DNA of 64,000 bases from Thalassoglobus neptunius (GCF_007859735.1 NZ_SIHI01000002.1:90595-154594), one strand, 5' to 3'. Positions 27,278-38,408 are shown, counted from the first letter of the stretch. Notes: generated by a model not told the origin, from the letters alone. A program made the numbers and translations.

Positions 27278-27305
27278 GGGGTTACGAGCTTCGAGTTCTA
27301 ACCCC
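27278..27305. repeat. Inverted repeat upstream of the kinase gene
   Basis: GGGGTTA (27278-27284) and TAACCCC (27299-27305) are exact complements around a 14-base spacer that itself contains CGAGCTTCG-like symmetry. No T-run follows, so it is not a standard terminator. It lies between a plus-strand gene and the kinase gene and could be an operator or a REP-like sequence. Confidence 0.45.
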
Positions 27306-27456
27306 GAGTTGATTGCAATCCGAAAAGACCTTTGACGGTCTGTTCATAAGAGTCGTATAGTCAAGGTGGGACCAAACGGGATTCCCGTTCGACGGCCTGT
27401 TCTCATTTCGCAGCAGCGACTCCCTGCCTCAACAGACTTCTCAGATTCGCAATCAC

Positions 27457-30400
27457 ATGTCTTCTGACTCCCAGAACCCAAAACCCCGCATCAGCGGTTG
27501 GATCAATACTGATCTGAAAGCTCTGGGGAAGTACGACATCACTCGATGCCTCGGCGTTGGGGGCATGGGAACGGTTTTCCTCGCCACGGACCGCGAACTG
27601 AACCGCACAGTCGCTCTCAAGGTCTTATCAAAGGAACGGGCTGAGAATGCGATTCTCGTCCGCCGATTCAAATCGGAAGGTCAAGCTGCGGCTCTGTTAT
27701 CTCACCCCAACATGGTGGGTGTTTACGAAGCTGGCGAAGCAGACGGATTTTTCTATCTCGCCCTTGAGTACGTCGACGGAATCGACGTGCACAATCTGCT
27801 TCGCAAGCGACTTGTCATTCCTGTGAAACGCAGCCTTGCGATCGTAAAGCAAGTTGCTGCCGCTCTTCAGGTCGCCCATGAGAAGCGGCTTGTCCATCGC
27901 GACATCAAGCCAGCGAACATCATGATTGCCCGGGACGGGACTGTGAAACTCACAGACCTCGGACTCGCTCGCTCACTCGACAACACTCTCGACACCTCCA
28001 TCACTCGCGACGGAACGACGGTCGGGACGATCGACTACATGTCTCCCGAACAGGCTGCTGACAGTAAGAAGACCGACATTCGCAGCGATCTCTATTCGCT
28101 GGGCTGCACGTGGTATCACATGTTGACCGGGCATGCTCCGTTTCCGAACGGAGACCTGACAAACAAACTGGCCGCTCATGCGAAAGCGCCTCCTCCTGAT
28201 CCTCGCGACGAGAATCCTGATGTTCCGGAAGCGGTTGTTGCCGTCATTCATCGATTAATGGCCAAACAGCCCGGTGAACGATATCAGACTCCCACGCAAC
28301 TTCTCGACGATCTGAACAGCGCGACTCTTCTAATGTCACAGGACTCTGAGAATCTTCTCGCAGTCTTGATGGAAGATGACTTCGAAGACGACGACGAATC
28401 CGGGTCTTTTGTCGTTCAGGCAGAAGATCAGGCGGAACTGCTGAAGAAGAAACCAACACACACGCCGTCGCCAACAACGGTTCAAAGAGTTCGTAAGGAA
28501 CGCCCCGAATCGACAGAACCGGACGGCTCGGACTCCGTCGCGATTCCAGTCCCGGATTCGGAGGAGTTTCGGCCTCCCGCTCGACGTGCGCACGAGCAGT
28601 CGAAATCCAAACGTCCCGACTCGAAGCCGAAGACTCCCACTCGATCCCGTCCTTCGTCATCGAGCGAGAAGGCGTCTCCCAAGACCAAACCTGAAAACAA
28701 GGTCGCGAGAAGCAAACTTCCTTCAAAAAACACTCCGCCCAAAGCGAAGAACTCACCACCGAAGCAGCCGCGAAAGAGTTCCAAGTCGTCGTCCAAACCC
28801 AAGTCGAAAGTTCTTCCGCCCAGAAAGAAGAAGCACGCCGACGCTTCTGAACCAAAGCAACCCAAAGGTTCGCGGAAGCCGAAAGTCACTTTGAACTGGA
28901 CACGTCTCGGAGTCATTGCCGGAGGTCTGCTTGCACTTCTCATCCTGATCTTCATCGTCGTCCGATCGTTCGACAACAGCGGAGAGATTCCGCAAACGAA
29001 TCCGTATGGGGACAACTATGACTCGCCGCTGAATTCGGAGAATGACCCGCCGTCTTCTCCGTCGACTTCCGATTCGCCCCAACTAAGTTCTGTCGACACC
29101 AAAGCTCCTTCGGAAATCGATCCCGCTTCCCCATCGGAGGCCGAGGGCGTTCCGACTGTCGCTGCCGCAAATGACGAATTGAGGGACCGAAGACGTCTTC
29201 CGGAATGGATGAATCCGAATTGGAAAGTCCCGCCGCTGAACCGTCAGGCAACGGTCGTGGTTCGTCCGGGAGCACACGTGACCGCCGAGTCAGCCCCCAG
29301 CCTGAACACAGCCCTTCAACAAGCTTTCCGATCGAAGACAACGATCGATGTCTCCGCCGTCAAACGCGAATCGTTACAACCTCAACAAGTCACGGTGCCA
29401 CAAACCCTTCAAATCACTTCCAGTCGCGAACCGCCGGTCTTCGTCGTTCATAAAAACTCGGAATCGAGTTCAGAACCCGCGACCAATCGTTGGATCAGCT
29501 TTTCAGAAGGCGCCGTGCAGATTCACGGCGTCCATTTTTTTGTCTGCAATTCGGAACCATCAACTCCTTTATCCCTGTTTGAACTCAATAGCTGCGAACT
29601 CACTCTGACGCAGTGTCGTTTCACGATCATCGGTGAGGGCGCAGTTGAACTCATCACGACGTCTCCCAATGCAAAACGTCCCAATAATGTCGTCTTCGAA
29701 GACTGCATGGTCAGCGGGGAGAACATCAGCTTGACCGGTTCCGCTCAGTCTTCCCTCGGCATCAGTGCCCGTAATTCGGTGTTCCTCAGTGAGTCTGGAT
29801 CGATTTGCTCCGCAGGAAAAACTGATTCAACTCGTCCAACGTCGACGCTCACCGTTGTTCTTTCCAACTGTCTGGCAGCTACGAGAGACACGCTATTCGA
29901 CTTGACCGGAATCGATACAACTGCCGATCAACGCTCTCCTTCAATTCGCATCGGCATCGAACGCTCCCGGTTAGAAAACCTCACCGAGAATCCAGCAACA
30001 CTTCTGAACGTTCGAAACTGGTCCGGAACACCAACCTGGAACCTTAATCAGCTCCACGAGAACGGAATTGATTTCTTTGTGACGGACTCCATTCTCGGCC
30101 AATTCAACTTCGCAACATCTTCTGAGTCCTCAGAGAATCAGCATCCCGAACCCGTTCACTGGGAAGCGATCGAAGCTCCACAAACCATCGACGAGAACGT
30201 CACCGCATCGAGTGCAAGCTGTCTTCAGGACGTGCAGCTGGAGACGGTCACGATTTCTGGACTTGTGCAATGTGGCTTGTGTTCCCGTGAGCCGAGCGAT
30301 TCCCGGAATCAGCCAATCGGCCCGTCCGCTGCGAACATCCCAGTGGTCCCTTCGAAAGTCATCGAGAGAGAACTTGCCATCCTTCGCATTGCGGATCTGG

Positions 30401-31545
30401 CCTCGGAAGAACTTGCCTCCAACACCAAGACGGTGAAGTTCGATCTGAATGGGAATCGAAAACTGCAGAGCTTCCTCGACAGCAACGATTGTCCGAATGG
30501 CTCGACCGTTCTGCTAAGCGGCTCCGGCTTAGTTCAGGCTCCACCAATCACACTGACGAACAGACAACTGACTCTCCAATTTCAATCAACTTCCGAAACT
30601 CCTCTGCAGGTCGAACCCGCTTCCGGTGACAACTCGCAGCCCATGTTTCACATTCAGGGCGGACTCATCAAATTCGTGGAGGGAGATTTTTCGATCCCTC
30701 GAACACGGGGAACAGAAGAGACAGCCCAGTTTGCAATGCTCTCAAACGGAGCAAGAATGGAAATCGTCCGGACGAATCTTCGAACCCGAATGCAATCCAC
30801 TTCTGTTGTTCCCACGATCAACATCACGAACGCTTCGACGAACGCCAGCCGATCTTCGCCGGACCTGACGATCCGCGATTCAATGTTCACGGGTTCCGGC
30901 CCCATCATCCAGACCCAAGACGCGAGTGCTCGAATTGCAGTTCGCAACTCAATCCTCTCCAGCGGGGGCGATCTGTTTCAACTCGGACCGAGTCCAACAC
31001 CTGCTGACTTGTTGATTGACCACTGCACCTTGAGTGCTGCCCGTGCATTGGTTCGAATTCCGACCGACGAATCAACTCGACAATGGACAGTGCTGATGAC
31101 CGATTGCGTGATCGGTCCTCCAACATCGCAATCCACAAGTTATGCCCTCGTCGCGGGGACCTCTCAAACAGGACTCAAGAACCAGTTGAACTGGTTTGAA
31201 TTGCGAACCGCCCATGCCACGGTCCCACGCACTCTCGTCGCCGCCACTCCTCCGCTGACCGGTGATCTCGAAACAGACTGGAAACAATTCTGGAGCCCGC
31301 ACAACGTGATCGACGTGATTGAAGGTCCCCAAGCTGTGCTTTTCCGGGAAGTGAGTCCTTCGGAAACCAGATTGAGCCCGGCCAGCTTTCAACTCATGCC
31401 AGACAGCCTCGCTGCCCGCTGGGGTGAAGATGGAACCGCAATCGGCGCAACAACAAGTCAGATTGGTCCACCTCAGCCAGCTGCTGAAACGAAATCTGAA
31501 CGCAAAGGCCCCGAACCGGTCACGCTTCCGCCAGCACGCTTTTAA
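27457..31545 (+). CDS. Membrane-spanning serine/threonine protein kinase with exported beta-helix-like domain
   Basis: This 1362-residue Hanks-type kinase has its catalytic domain at about residues 24-290: glycine loop LGVGGMGTVFLA, catalytic Lys in VALKVL, HRDIKPANIM, the activation-segment start DLGLA and GTIDYMSPEQ. A Lys/Pro/Ser-rich linker follows (about 320-480), then one transmembrane helix (VIAGGLLALLILIFIVVRSF, about 486-505) and a ~850-residue C-terminal part expected outside the cytoplasm. That part shows repeated short strands ending in 'F.DCMVSG', 'ISARNSVF', 'IRDSMFTGSG' and 'AVRNSILSSGG', typical of a right-handed parallel beta-helix. It may sense carbohydrate or envelope state and signal inward; this is inferred from topology. 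Confidence 0.92.
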   Translation: MSSDSQNPKPRISGWINTDLKALGKYDITRCLGVGGMGTVFLATDRELNRTVALKVLSKERAENAILVRRFKSEGQAAALLSHPNMVGVYEAGEADGFFYLALEYVDGIDVHNLLRKRLVIPVKRSLAIVKQVAAALQVAHEKRLVHRDIKPANIMIARDGTVKLTDLGLARSLDNTLDTSITRDGTTVGTIDYMSPEQAADSKKTDIRSDLYSLGCTWYHMLTGHAPFPNGDLTNKLAAHAKAPPPDPRDENPDVPEAVVAVIHRLMAKQPGERYQTPTQLLDDLNSATLLMSQDSENLLAVLMEDDFEDDDESGSFVVQAEDQAELLKKKPTHTPSPTTVQRVRKERPESTEPDGSDSVAIPVPDSEEFRPPARRAHEQSKSKRPDSKPKTPTRSRPSSSSEKASPKTKPENKVARSKLPSKNTPPKAKNSPPKQPRKSSKSSSKPKSKVLPPRKKKHADASEPKQPKGSRKPKVTLNWTRLGVIAGGLLALLILIFIVVRSFDNSGEIPQTNPYGDNYDSPLNSENDPPSSPSTSDSPQLSSVDTKAPSEIDPASPSEAEGVPTVAAANDELRDRRRLPEWMNPNWKVPPLNRQATVVVRPGAHVTAESAPSLNTALQQAFRSKTTIDVSAVKRESLQPQQVTVPQTLQITSSREPPVFVVHKNSESSSEPATNRWISFSEGAVQIHGVHFFVCNSEPSTPLSLFELNSCELTLTQCRFTIIGEGAVELITTSPNAKRPNNVVFEDCMVSGENISLTGSAQSSLGISARNSVFLSESGSICSAGKTDSTRPTSTLTVVLSNCLAATRDTLFDLTGIDTTADQRSPSIRIGIERSRLENLTENPATLLNVRNWSGTPTWNLNQLHENGIDFFVTDSILGQFNFATSSESSENQHPEPVHWEAIEAPQTIDENVTASSASCLQDVQLETVTISGLVQCGLCSREPSDSRNQPIGPSAANIPVVPSKVIERELAILRIADLASEELASNTKTVKFDLNGNRKLQSFLDSNDCPNGSTVLLSGSGLVQAPPITLTNRQLTLQFQSTSETPLQVEPASGDNSQPMFHIQGGLIKFVEGDFSIPRTRGTEETAQFAMLSNGARMEIVRTNLRTRMQSTSVVPTINITNASTNASRSSPDLTIRDSMFTGSGPIIQTQDASARIAVRNSILSSGGDLFQLGPSPTPADLLIDHCTLSAARALVRIPTDESTRQWTVLMTDCVIGPPTSQSTSYALVAGTSQTGLKNQLNWFELRTAHATVPRTLVAATPPLTGDLETDWKQFWSPHNVIDVIEGPQAVLFREVSPSETRLSPASFQLMPDSLAARWGEDGTAIGATTSQIGPPQPAAETKSERKGPEPVTLPPARF

Positions 31546-31650
31546 GCGAGTGCTGCATGCGTCGCTCTCTTGAACACTCTTCTGAACATTCTTCAATGAG
31601 CACATGCGTCCCGCGCGACAGGGACTCAATTCGCGCCGGTCACGTCTCAA

Positions 31651-33453
31651 TCAATCAACGCGTCTGAGCATCAGGAGACGGAACTCGATCGCTTCATCTC
31701 CCGGAATTTCGAGGGCTTTCAAAACGAGTTGACCGGGTCCCTTTTTGAGGGTGATCGTCCCCATTGAAACTGGAAGAAATTCTTTCACGTACGACTCCTG
31801 TCGCTCCACGCGATCTTCCTCGGCTCCGACAACAGGGGGATCGTTCGGCGTTTCAATACGAGTCATGACGCTCGAGTCGCCGCAGGAAAGTTCCATCACA
31901 CAGCCGACGTCGTCGGCTTCACATGTGTAATACAGATCGACCTGAAATTCACCATCTTCGACGACTTCGACATCCCATTGAATGGCATCGTCCACACTGA
32001 CCCAGTTTGTGAAGTAAGAGCAATTCGGAAAGCGGTTCGACCGTTTGATCGTTCCGTGAGCAGTCCCGTCGCGGGCCGGGATTTGCGTCGCTTCGAAATC
32101 CGGATGGCCGACGAGAAACGGTCGGTCGTCCTGATCGTAGCCTTCCAGAACGGTCTGTTTCCACTCCTCGACTTGAGCTTTCAATTGCTTCGCGACCTCG
32201 GGAAACTCCGCCGCGACATTCTCTTTTTGACCGGGGTCGGATTGCATATCGAAAAGCTGTCCCTCGTGGTCCAGTCGGAAACGCTGTGTTCGAGCACTGA
32301 CTCGATTTCGCCAATGCGAGAAAATCGTCCGGTCCGACCACGACGTATTTTCTCCCGTCAGCAATGGGTTCAGGCTGATCCCATCCAGCTCTGCCGGGTG
32401 GCCTTTGAGATCGATGCCGCACATGTCAGCAAGAGTGGGAAGCAAATCGATCGCGCCGACGATTTCCGTGATGACCTCACCCGCCGGGATTTCTCCGGGC
32501 CAGCGAATCAGGCACGGCGACCGGACTCCTCCCTCATCCGTGGAACCTTTGCGACCTTTCATTCCGCCGTTCCAGCGGTTTCCATTCGGTCCGTTGTCAC
32601 AGAAGTAGACAACAATCGTATTGTCCGTGAGATCACGCTCTTCAAGCTTCGCGAGAAGTCGGCCGACATTGTCGTCAATATTCTCACACATCGCCAAAGC
32701 CGCTCGTGTATGACCGATGTTTTCTTTCCCTGGATTGTCGCTGCGCATCTCCAGTTTCTGACTACGATGACGATCCCAATACTTCTGTGGCACTTGCATG
32801 GGAGAATGAGGGGTATTGTATGGCAGATAGACAAAGAAGGATTCGTCCTGATGCTTGTCGATGAATTCCATCGCCCGAGTCGTGAAGTCATCAACGGTGA
32901 ACCCGTTTCCCTGAACAAGCTCTCCGTTGCGTTCCAGCATCCAGTCGAAATAATGTCCCCAGTGTCCGGAACAGAATCCGTAGAACTCGTCAAATCCCCG
33001 GCCGTTGGGATGATAAGGATACTGCATTCCATTGTGCCATTTCCCGAACGCGGCTGTCTGATACCCCGCCTCTCGAAAAACATCCGCGATCGTTTTCTCA
33101 TTGAGATTCATCCGCTCCCCACCGGCGGAGGTGCTGTAAACTCCGCTTCGAGGGTGATACCTCCCAGTCAGAAACTCAGCCCGAGTCGGGGAGCAAACCG
33201 GACAGACATAAAAACGATCAAACCTCGCTCCGTCAGCTGCCAGTGAATCGATGTTTGGAGTCTTCAGATTTGTATTTCCATTGAGGCTGAGATCTCCCCA
33301 TCCCTGATCGTCCGTCAGAATGACAACGACATTCGGCCGAGAATTCGCCGACGAATCAGCCTGTGCAGCTGCAGCCTGAAACCCATCACACATCAAAATT
33401 TTCAAGACACAGACACATGCGATGCACAACTGTCGCCAGCGGGATTCAGACAT
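31651..33453 (-). CDS. Arylsulfatase with C-terminal beta-domain
   Basis: This 600-residue exported S1 sulfatase has a signal peptide at about 1-30. The metal-binding strand is [19 protein letters not shown], and the formylglycine site [19 protein letters not shown] carries a complete CxPxR core (CSPTR). Further active-site elements are [17 protein letters not shown] and [13 protein letters not shown]-terminal extension from about residue 470 (beta-rich, with [20 protein letters not shown]) resembles a carbohydrate-binding or CBM-like accessory domain. The sulfated target is probably a glycan, from the added domain. A longer frame reaches 33531, but the ATG at 33453 starts the signal peptide. 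Confidence 0.92.
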   Translation of the reverse strand: MSESRWRQLCIACVCVLKILMCDGFQAAAAQADSSANSRPNVVVILTDDQGWGDLSLNGNTNLKTPNIDSLAADGARFDRFYVCPVCSPTRAEFLTGRYHPRSGVYSTSAGGERMNLNEKTIADVFREAGYQTAAFGKWHNGMQYPYHPNGRGFDEFYGFCSGHWGHYFDWMLERNGELVQGNGFTVDDFTTRAMEFIDKHQDESFFVYLPYNTPHSPMQVPQKYWDRHRSQKLEMRSDNPGKENIGHTRAALAMCENIDDNVGRLLAKLEERDLTDNTIVVYFCDNGPNGNRWNGGMKGRKGSTDEGGVRSPCLIRWPGEIPAGEVITEIVGAIDLLPTLADMCGIDLKGHPAELDGISLNPLLTGENTSWSDRTIFSHWRNRVSARTQRFRLDHEGQLFDMQSDPGQKENVAAEFPEVAKQLKAQVEEWKQTVLEGYDQDDRPFLVGHPDFEATQIPARDGTAHGTIKRSNRFPNCSYFTNWVSVDDAIQWDVEVVEDGEFQVDLYYTCEADDVGCVMELSCGDSSVMTRIETPNDPPVVGAEEDRVERQESYVKEFLPVSMGTITLKKGPGQLVLKALEIPGDEAIEFRLLMLRRVD

Positions 33454-33642
33454 AACGCGAACTCTTTCCGTAAACAAAGGAGCGAGGGTGTTCTCTAAAC
33501 AGCAAAACGGACTTGAAGCAAAGCCATTCATGAACCGCTTGAGAAAGTCGCAAGACGTTCATGGCTTCCATTCTGTTCGAGTCGAGATAAAGGGTCAATC
33601 GGCCACTATAGTTCAAACTGCGAATTCGATATTGTGCTGAAG

Positions 33643-34638
33643 ATGACACCGACACACTCTCCATCTTCAAATGCCTCTCAAACGTGGGTTGCGATTCAGC
33701 GGAACCCGAAGTCCGGTTCTGGACGTCAGGTCCGCGAGATCAAAGAGCTCATCGCGGAACTGCGAAATCGTGGAATTCGACCGAGGCTGTTCTCGCGTCG
33801 AAATGAACTCGACGAAGCAGTAGCGAAATGTTCGGCAACGCAGCCTCTGTGCGGAATCGTCGCTGCGGGAGGAGATGGCACGCTGCTGGATCTGATCAAT
33901 CGACACCCGAAGATTCCGATCGCCGTCTTGCCGCTCGGTACGGAAAACCTTTGTGCCAAGTATCTGGGAATTCCAAGAAGCGGCTCTTCCGTCGCGAAGA
34001 TGATTGCCGAGGGACACACCTCGCAATTCGATATTGGAAGTCTCACCTCGACTCCGGTCCTCGATCAGCAGAGTGTGGAACCCGAGTCTTCGTCCGAAGC
34101 GGAAGTGTCACAGCGATTCATTGTGATGGCAAGTATTGGATTCGATGCTGCGGTCATTCACAACATGCACGCCCATCGCCGTGGCAACATTCATCGCCTC
34201 AGCTACCTCACTCCCATCGCTCAGGTTCTTAAGAGTTACAGCTATCCAGAGCTTCGAGTGTATGTTGATGACGATCCTCTTCCGATTGTTGGACGGAATG
34301 TGATCGTTGCAAATCTCCCGTCTTACGCTCTTGGGCTGCGAGTGGCTTCAAATGCCGAGGGGACCGACGGAGTTCTTGATGTTCGCGTCCTCCAGCAGGG
34401 ATCGCTACTGGGCATGTTTCGATACCTGGCCCTGATTTATTACCGACGTCACGAACGTGTGAAAGATGTCATTTCACGACAAGGATCACAAATTCGAATC
34501 GAGAGCGACGAGCCCAGCCCAATTCAGATCGACGGAGATCCCGCCGGCATGACGCCAGCCACAATCACAATTGAAAAAAGAGCCGGGGAACTCTTCGTCC
34601 CCGACTCTTTCAAAAGCTCTGCCGTCAGTCAGCAATAA
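33643..34638 (+). CDS. Diacylglycerol kinase-like lipid kinase (YegS/LCB5 family)
   Basis: This 331-residue lipid kinase phosphorylates diacylglycerol, sphingoid or related lipids. The N-terminal nucleotide-binding part shows IQRNPKSGSGR, CGIVAAGGDGTLLDLINRHP (the GGDGT motif) and IAVLPLGTENLCAKYLGI. The C-terminal beta-sandwich carries GFDAAVIH and the region up to DGDPAGMTPATITI, where the acidic DGD is typical. The frame opens at GTG 33634; I take the ATG three codons later. A hairpin with 6 G-C pairs lies within the last 60 bp of the gene, followed by a short T-rich stretch, so it may double as a terminator. Exact substrate unknown. Confidence 0.88.
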   Translation: MTPTHSPSSNASQTWVAIQRNPKSGSGRQVREIKELIAELRNRGIRPRLFSRRNELDEAVAKCSATQPLCGIVAAGGDGTLLDLINRHPKIPIAVLPLGTENLCAKYLGIPRSGSSVAKMIAEGHTSQFDIGSLTSTPVLDQQSVEPESSSEAEVSQRFIVMASIGFDAAVIHNMHAHRRGNIHRLSYLTPIAQVLKSYSYPELRVYVDDDPLPIVGRNVIVANLPSYALGLRVASNAEGTDGVLDVRVLQQGSLLGMFRYLALIYYRRHERVKDVISRQGSQIRIESDEPSPIQIDGDPAGMTPATITIEKRAGELFVPDSFKSSAVSQQ

Positions 34639-34673
34639 CGAAATCAGTCGGACGCATCAGACTGAGAACGATC

Positions 34674-36269
34674 TCACTCTCCATCGACTGTTCGGAATTG
34701 CTGCTTCCAGCTGTCGTCCTTTTCTGACATGTCGCTCTCGTCACCGTATTCGGTGATCAGGCCGGTCAGTTGACCTTTCAGGTTTTCGATCACTTCGGCG
34801 TATTGCGGATTGTCGTATTCATTGAGCAATTCGTCGGGATCTTTTTCGAGGTCGTAAAACTCCCATTCCCCGAACTGATAGAAGTGAATCAGCTTGTAGC
34901 GATCGGTACGAATTCCATTGTGTCTGGCAACCATATGGACACTGGGGTACTCGTGATAGTGATAGTAAATCGCTTCACGCCAGTCGTCCGGAGTTTCGCC
35001 TTTCAGCAGTGGAACGAGCGACTGCCCCTGCATGTCTTCGGGAACTTTCGCCCCAGCGATGTCGAGAAATGTTTCAGCATAGTCGAGATTCTGAACGAGG
35101 TCGGTATTGATCGTTCCGGGAGGAGTGACGTGCGGCCATTTCACGATCAATGGCATTTTGAGTGACTCTTCGTACATCCATCGTTTGTCATACCATCCGT
35201 GATCGCCCAGATAGAAACCTTGATCAGATGAGTAGATGACAACGGTGTTGTCCGCCAAACCTGCTTTTTCAAGATAAGCCATCAGCTGCCCAACGCTGTC
35301 ATCCACACCGCGAATACATCGCAGATAGTTGCGAATGTAACGATGGTACTTCCATCGCACGAGCTCTTTCCCGTCGAGATTGAGCTTCTTCAACTCGTTG
35401 TTTTTTCGGTCGAAAACGGCATTCCAAGCTTCGAGTTGCTCGGGCGTCATCTTCTTCAGATTGCGGAAACCGGAACGGTCCGTGGATTTGCCTTCATCAG
35501 GATTCCATCCGTGAAGTGGCGGACCGAAACAGTCGAAGACGATGTTGAGATGCCCGTCGATCTCCATTTCCTGAAAACGTGCCGGGCTCGCGTTGTCTTC
35601 CCAGTTGTCGAACAATGTTGCAGGCTCGGGGATGTCGACATCGTCGTACAGTTCGAGATATCGAAGAGGCGGCATCCATGTCCGGTGCGGTGCTTTGTGC
35701 TGGCACATCAACATGAATGGCTTGTCTTTGTCGCGATCGTTTTCGAGCCAGTTCAGCGCCATGTCCGTCACGAGATCGGTGCAGTACCCTTCAACGGTTT
35801 CTCGTCCGTCTTTCGAAATGAAGACCGGGTTGTAGTAATCCCCCTGCCCCGGCAAGACCTTCCAGAAATCGAATCCTTGAGGATCTGTTCCGAGATGCCA
35901 CTTCCCAATCATGGCTGTGGAGTACCCGGCTTTTTGGAGCAGTTTCGGGAAGGTCTGTTGATCCCCGTTGAAGCGGTCGGAGTTTTGGCGAAATCCGTTG
36001 ATGTGGCTGTGCTTGCCGGTCTGAATCACCGCTCGACTCGGCCCACAAATGGAGTTCGTGCAGAAGCTGTTTTCAAAGACCATTCCTTCCGAAGCAAGCC
36101 GGTCGATGTTGGGTGTCGGATTGACTTCCTTGAGCCATCCGTCGTAGGCCCCAATTGCATGGGGTGCGTGATCGTCTGTAAAGATGAACAGAATGTTTGG
36201 TCGATCGGCGGATTCAGCCCGTCCACACAGGACGAACAACAGCATGACCAGCGGCGCGACGCGTTTCAT
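34674..36269 (-). CDS. S1-family sulfatase
   Basis: This 531-residue exported sulfatase has a signal peptide at about 1-21. Metal-binding strand: [19 protein letters not shown]. Formylglycine site: [20 protein letters not shown], with a full CxPSR core. Others: [25 protein letters not shown] and [20 protein letters not shown]. The last segment, with [20 protein letters not shown], is characteristic of sulfatases related to iduronate-2-sulfatase/choline-sulfatase groups, but the substrate cannot be fixed. It is convergent with the lipid kinase gene (35 bp). Confidence 0.92.
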   Translation of the reverse strand: MKRVAPLVMLLFVLCGRAESADRPNILFIFTDDHAPHAIGAYDGWLKEVNPTPNIDRLASEGMVFENSFCTNSICGPSRAVIQTGKHSHINGFRQNSDRFNGDQQTFPKLLQKAGYSTAMIGKWHLGTDPQGFDFWKVLPGQGDYYNPVFISKDGRETVEGYCTDLVTDMALNWLENDRDKDKPFMLMCQHKAPHRTWMPPLRYLELYDDVDIPEPATLFDNWEDNASPARFQEMEIDGHLNIVFDCFGPPLHGWNPDEGKSTDRSGFRNLKKMTPEQLEAWNAVFDRKNNELKKLNLDGKELVRWKYHRYIRNYLRCIRGVDDSVGQLMAYLEKAGLADNTVVIYSSDQGFYLGDHGWYDKRWMYEESLKMPLIVKWPHVTPPGTINTDLVQNLDYAETFLDIAGAKVPEDMQGQSLVPLLKGETPDDWREAIYYHYHEYPSVHMVARHNGIRTDRYKLIHFYQFGEWEFYDLEKDPDELLNEYDNPQYAEVIENLKGQLTGLITEYGDESDMSEKDDSWKQQFRTVDGE

Positions 36270-36419
36270 GATGAGACTCTATTTACTGATATGTGAGTGA
36301 CAGAATGCGACAGGTTCTCCCCATCGAATTCAGTCGATTGAAATGTATCTGAAAACAACTCGTTTCCGAATTCTGCGAATTGTTCGTGACAACTCCGAAG
36401 TGTCGATGCTCCTCGAACG

Positions 36420-38357
36420 TCAATGACTCTCAGTCTCTTCACCGGCAGGAACGACATAAAAGTCTTCCGCTAACCACTTCGAGACCATTTCCAACTCCTG
36501 ATGAGTCATCTGATCGGCGAATCCGGGCATCGCGTTGTTTCCGTACTCTCCAGCGTAATGTGCTTGAGGATCGGCCACCATTTGCAGAACCCACTCTGTT
36601 CCACCGTACCCGGTCAAGACAGGTTGCAAGTCCTCGGAGAGTGCTTCGTCTGCGAGAATCCATCGGTCAGAAAGCCCGGTCGGATCAACAACAACGGGAT
36701 GCATGCTGTGACAGTCGACACAGGCATCGACTGATCCATTGGTGAGTTCCCCAGTGGTGAAGATTTCCATTCCGCGAAGAACGACTTCACTTTCGGGAGA
36801 AAGAGCATCCGGTCGTTGACTTTGAGTGTAAAGGAACTCGACGAGAGCTTCGTAATCGTCGGCGTTTTCCGGAGCGGTCAGTGTTTCAGCGTTGGAATCG
36901 GACCAGTCCTTCATCGAACCTTCGAGGATTGCCTCAGCTGCTTCTCCGCGATTACCTTCAATATTCGCCAAAGCTGCGAAGTGACCACCGAAGTCGGTCA
37001 GAACTGAGCGAATCCAGTCGCGTGATCCGAAGTCAATCTGATCGCGAATATGTGGATCGGCAAGACCGGGCGCTTGCGGAGCTTCAGAGAAGTCGTCGAA
37101 TCGCGACTCTGTCTGGTGACAACTCAAGCAATACTGTTCGAAGATTTTGGGGCCCTGCGTGAGAGGATCGTTCGCGAGAAGCAACGCCGCTCCAGATGGC
37201 GGAATTCCCGTTTTGGATTCCGCCAGCGCAACTGTTCTGGCTCCATCCCGATGAGCTTCTTCCACCGCTTGTCGAAAGTCACGTCCTTCCGGAGTGTCTG
37301 CGTACCAGTCTTCGTAATATGCCATTCCGGTCAGGACCCCCGCGATTCCCAACACGGACCACAAGTAGGCCACATTGAATCTGTGTCCCCACTTGAAGTA
37401 CGCCGTGATCGGCATCAGTGCCAGAATCGTAAACAGGACTCCGGGAATGACGATGGCCCCAAGTGCTTCGCCGAGATGGGTCGCTTCTCCCCACTGGCTC
37501 ACAAACTCGAACTGAAGGAACTTGAACAGGAACAGGTAGTACCACTCTGGACGAGCGGCCGAATACGCTTCCGCAGGATTCGCTGGTGCTGTCAGTTCGG
37601 CTCCGTGCCAGTACAAGGTCGCCCCCATAATGGCAGCCAGGACCGCGAGGCAAGCGACTCCGTCTTTCAAGATCTGATCCGGCCAGAAGACACCATCTTC
37701 TTCTCCCTCGTTCTTGATGGCGTGCAGAGCATGTCTTCTGAAAACGTAGATGTGTAATCCGAGGAACATCACCAGAAGGGCCGGAAGAACTCCAGCATGC
37801 AGCGCGAAGAAGCGTGTGAGAGTATGGTTTCCGTAACTCGGTCCGCCTTGGACGAGCTGTTGAATCCAGGGACCGACAAACGGAGCCGATCCCATGATTT
37901 CAGTCGCAACACGGGTCGCGTAGTACCCTTTTTGATCCCAGGGAAGGAGGTATCCCGTGAGCCCCAGAAACATCACGATCTGCATCAGCACGAGCCCGAG
38001 CCAGAAGTTTACTTCACGCGGGGCTCGATATGCTCCGTCGATCACAACCTGCATCAGGTGGAGGATCAGAAGAATCATCATCGCCTGGGCAGCGAAGTGG
38101 TGAATCCCTCGCACCACCCAACCGAAGACCATCTGATGCTGAATGAAATAGACGCTCTCCCACGCCGTCGTTGCACTCGGGCTGTAGGCCATCCAGAGAC
38201 AAAAACCTGTGATCACCTGAACGAAGAAGGTGAAGGTCAACGTGCTGCCCCAGACATAGCGCCACTTGGCGCCTCCCGGAATCGGCTCGTTGAGCGCCTC
38301 GTGCATCAGGTCACGATATCCGGTTCGATGATCCAGCCAATCCAACAGACGCTTCAT
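36420..38357 (-). CDS. Cytochrome b fused to a di-CxxCH cytochrome c region
   Basis: This is the quinol-oxidising core of a cytochrome bc-type complex, 645 residues. Residues ~1-360 are a full-length cytochrome b: haem-ligand His pairs in VVRGIHHFAAQAMMILLILH and the ALHAGVLPALLVMFLGLH segment, the Qo motif PEWY, and about eight membrane helices. Residues ~390-645 form a soluble extension with two haem c motifs, CLSCH (about 420) and CVDCH (about 555). Most bacteria encode cytochrome b and c as separate subunits; a b-c fusion with two CxxCH is less usual. The Rieske gene lies upstream on the same strand, so they form an operon. The frame also offers a TTG four codons upstream (38369). Confidence 0.93.
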   Translation of the reverse strand: MKRLLDWLDHRTGYRDLMHEALNEPIPGGAKWRYVWGSTLTFTFFVQVITGFCLWMAYSPSATTAWESVYFIQHQMVFGWVVRGIHHFAAQAMMILLILHLMQVVIDGAYRAPREVNFWLGLVLMQIVMFLGLTGYLLPWDQKGYYATRVATEIMGSAPFVGPWIQQLVQGGPSYGNHTLTRFFALHAGVLPALLVMFLGLHIYVFRRHALHAIKNEGEEDGVFWPDQILKDGVACLAVLAAIMGATLYWHGAELTAPANPAEAYSAARPEWYYLFLFKFLQFEFVSQWGEATHLGEALGAIVIPGVLFTILALMPITAYFKWGHRFNVAYLWSVLGIAGVLTGMAYYEDWYADTPEGRDFRQAVEEAHRDGARTVALAESKTGIPPSGAALLLANDPLTQGPKIFEQYCLSCHQTESRFDDFSEAPQAPGLADPHIRDQIDFGSRDWIRSVLTDFGGHFAALANIEGNRGEAAEAILEGSMKDWSDSNAETLTAPENADDYEALVEFLYTQSQRPDALSPESEVVLRGMEIFTTGELTNGSVDACVDCHSMHPVVVDPTGLSDRWILADEALSEDLQPVLTGYGGTEWVLQMVADPQAHYAGEYGNNAMPGFADQMTHQELEMVSKWLAEDFYVVPAGEETESH

Positions 38358-38408
38358 TGTCTTACCCAAGCTTCGAGATTGTTCGTCATTGTCAAACAGT
38401 GAGGAGAA

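Noticed and set aside
31978..33246. Long plus-strand frame (422 codons) opposite the sulfatase gene; similar ones at 5385-6356 and 35343-36296
   Set aside because: Each lies fully antisense to a well-supported gene (sulfatase, asnS, sulfatase), lacks a ribosome-binding site and reads like a codon-bias shadow.
34580..34612. G-C-rich hairpin near the end of the lipid-kinase gene as an independent RNA feature
   Set aside because: It lies within the coding sequence, is interrupted by a C-A mismatch and has only a weak T-stretch; mentioned only as a possible overlap with termination.
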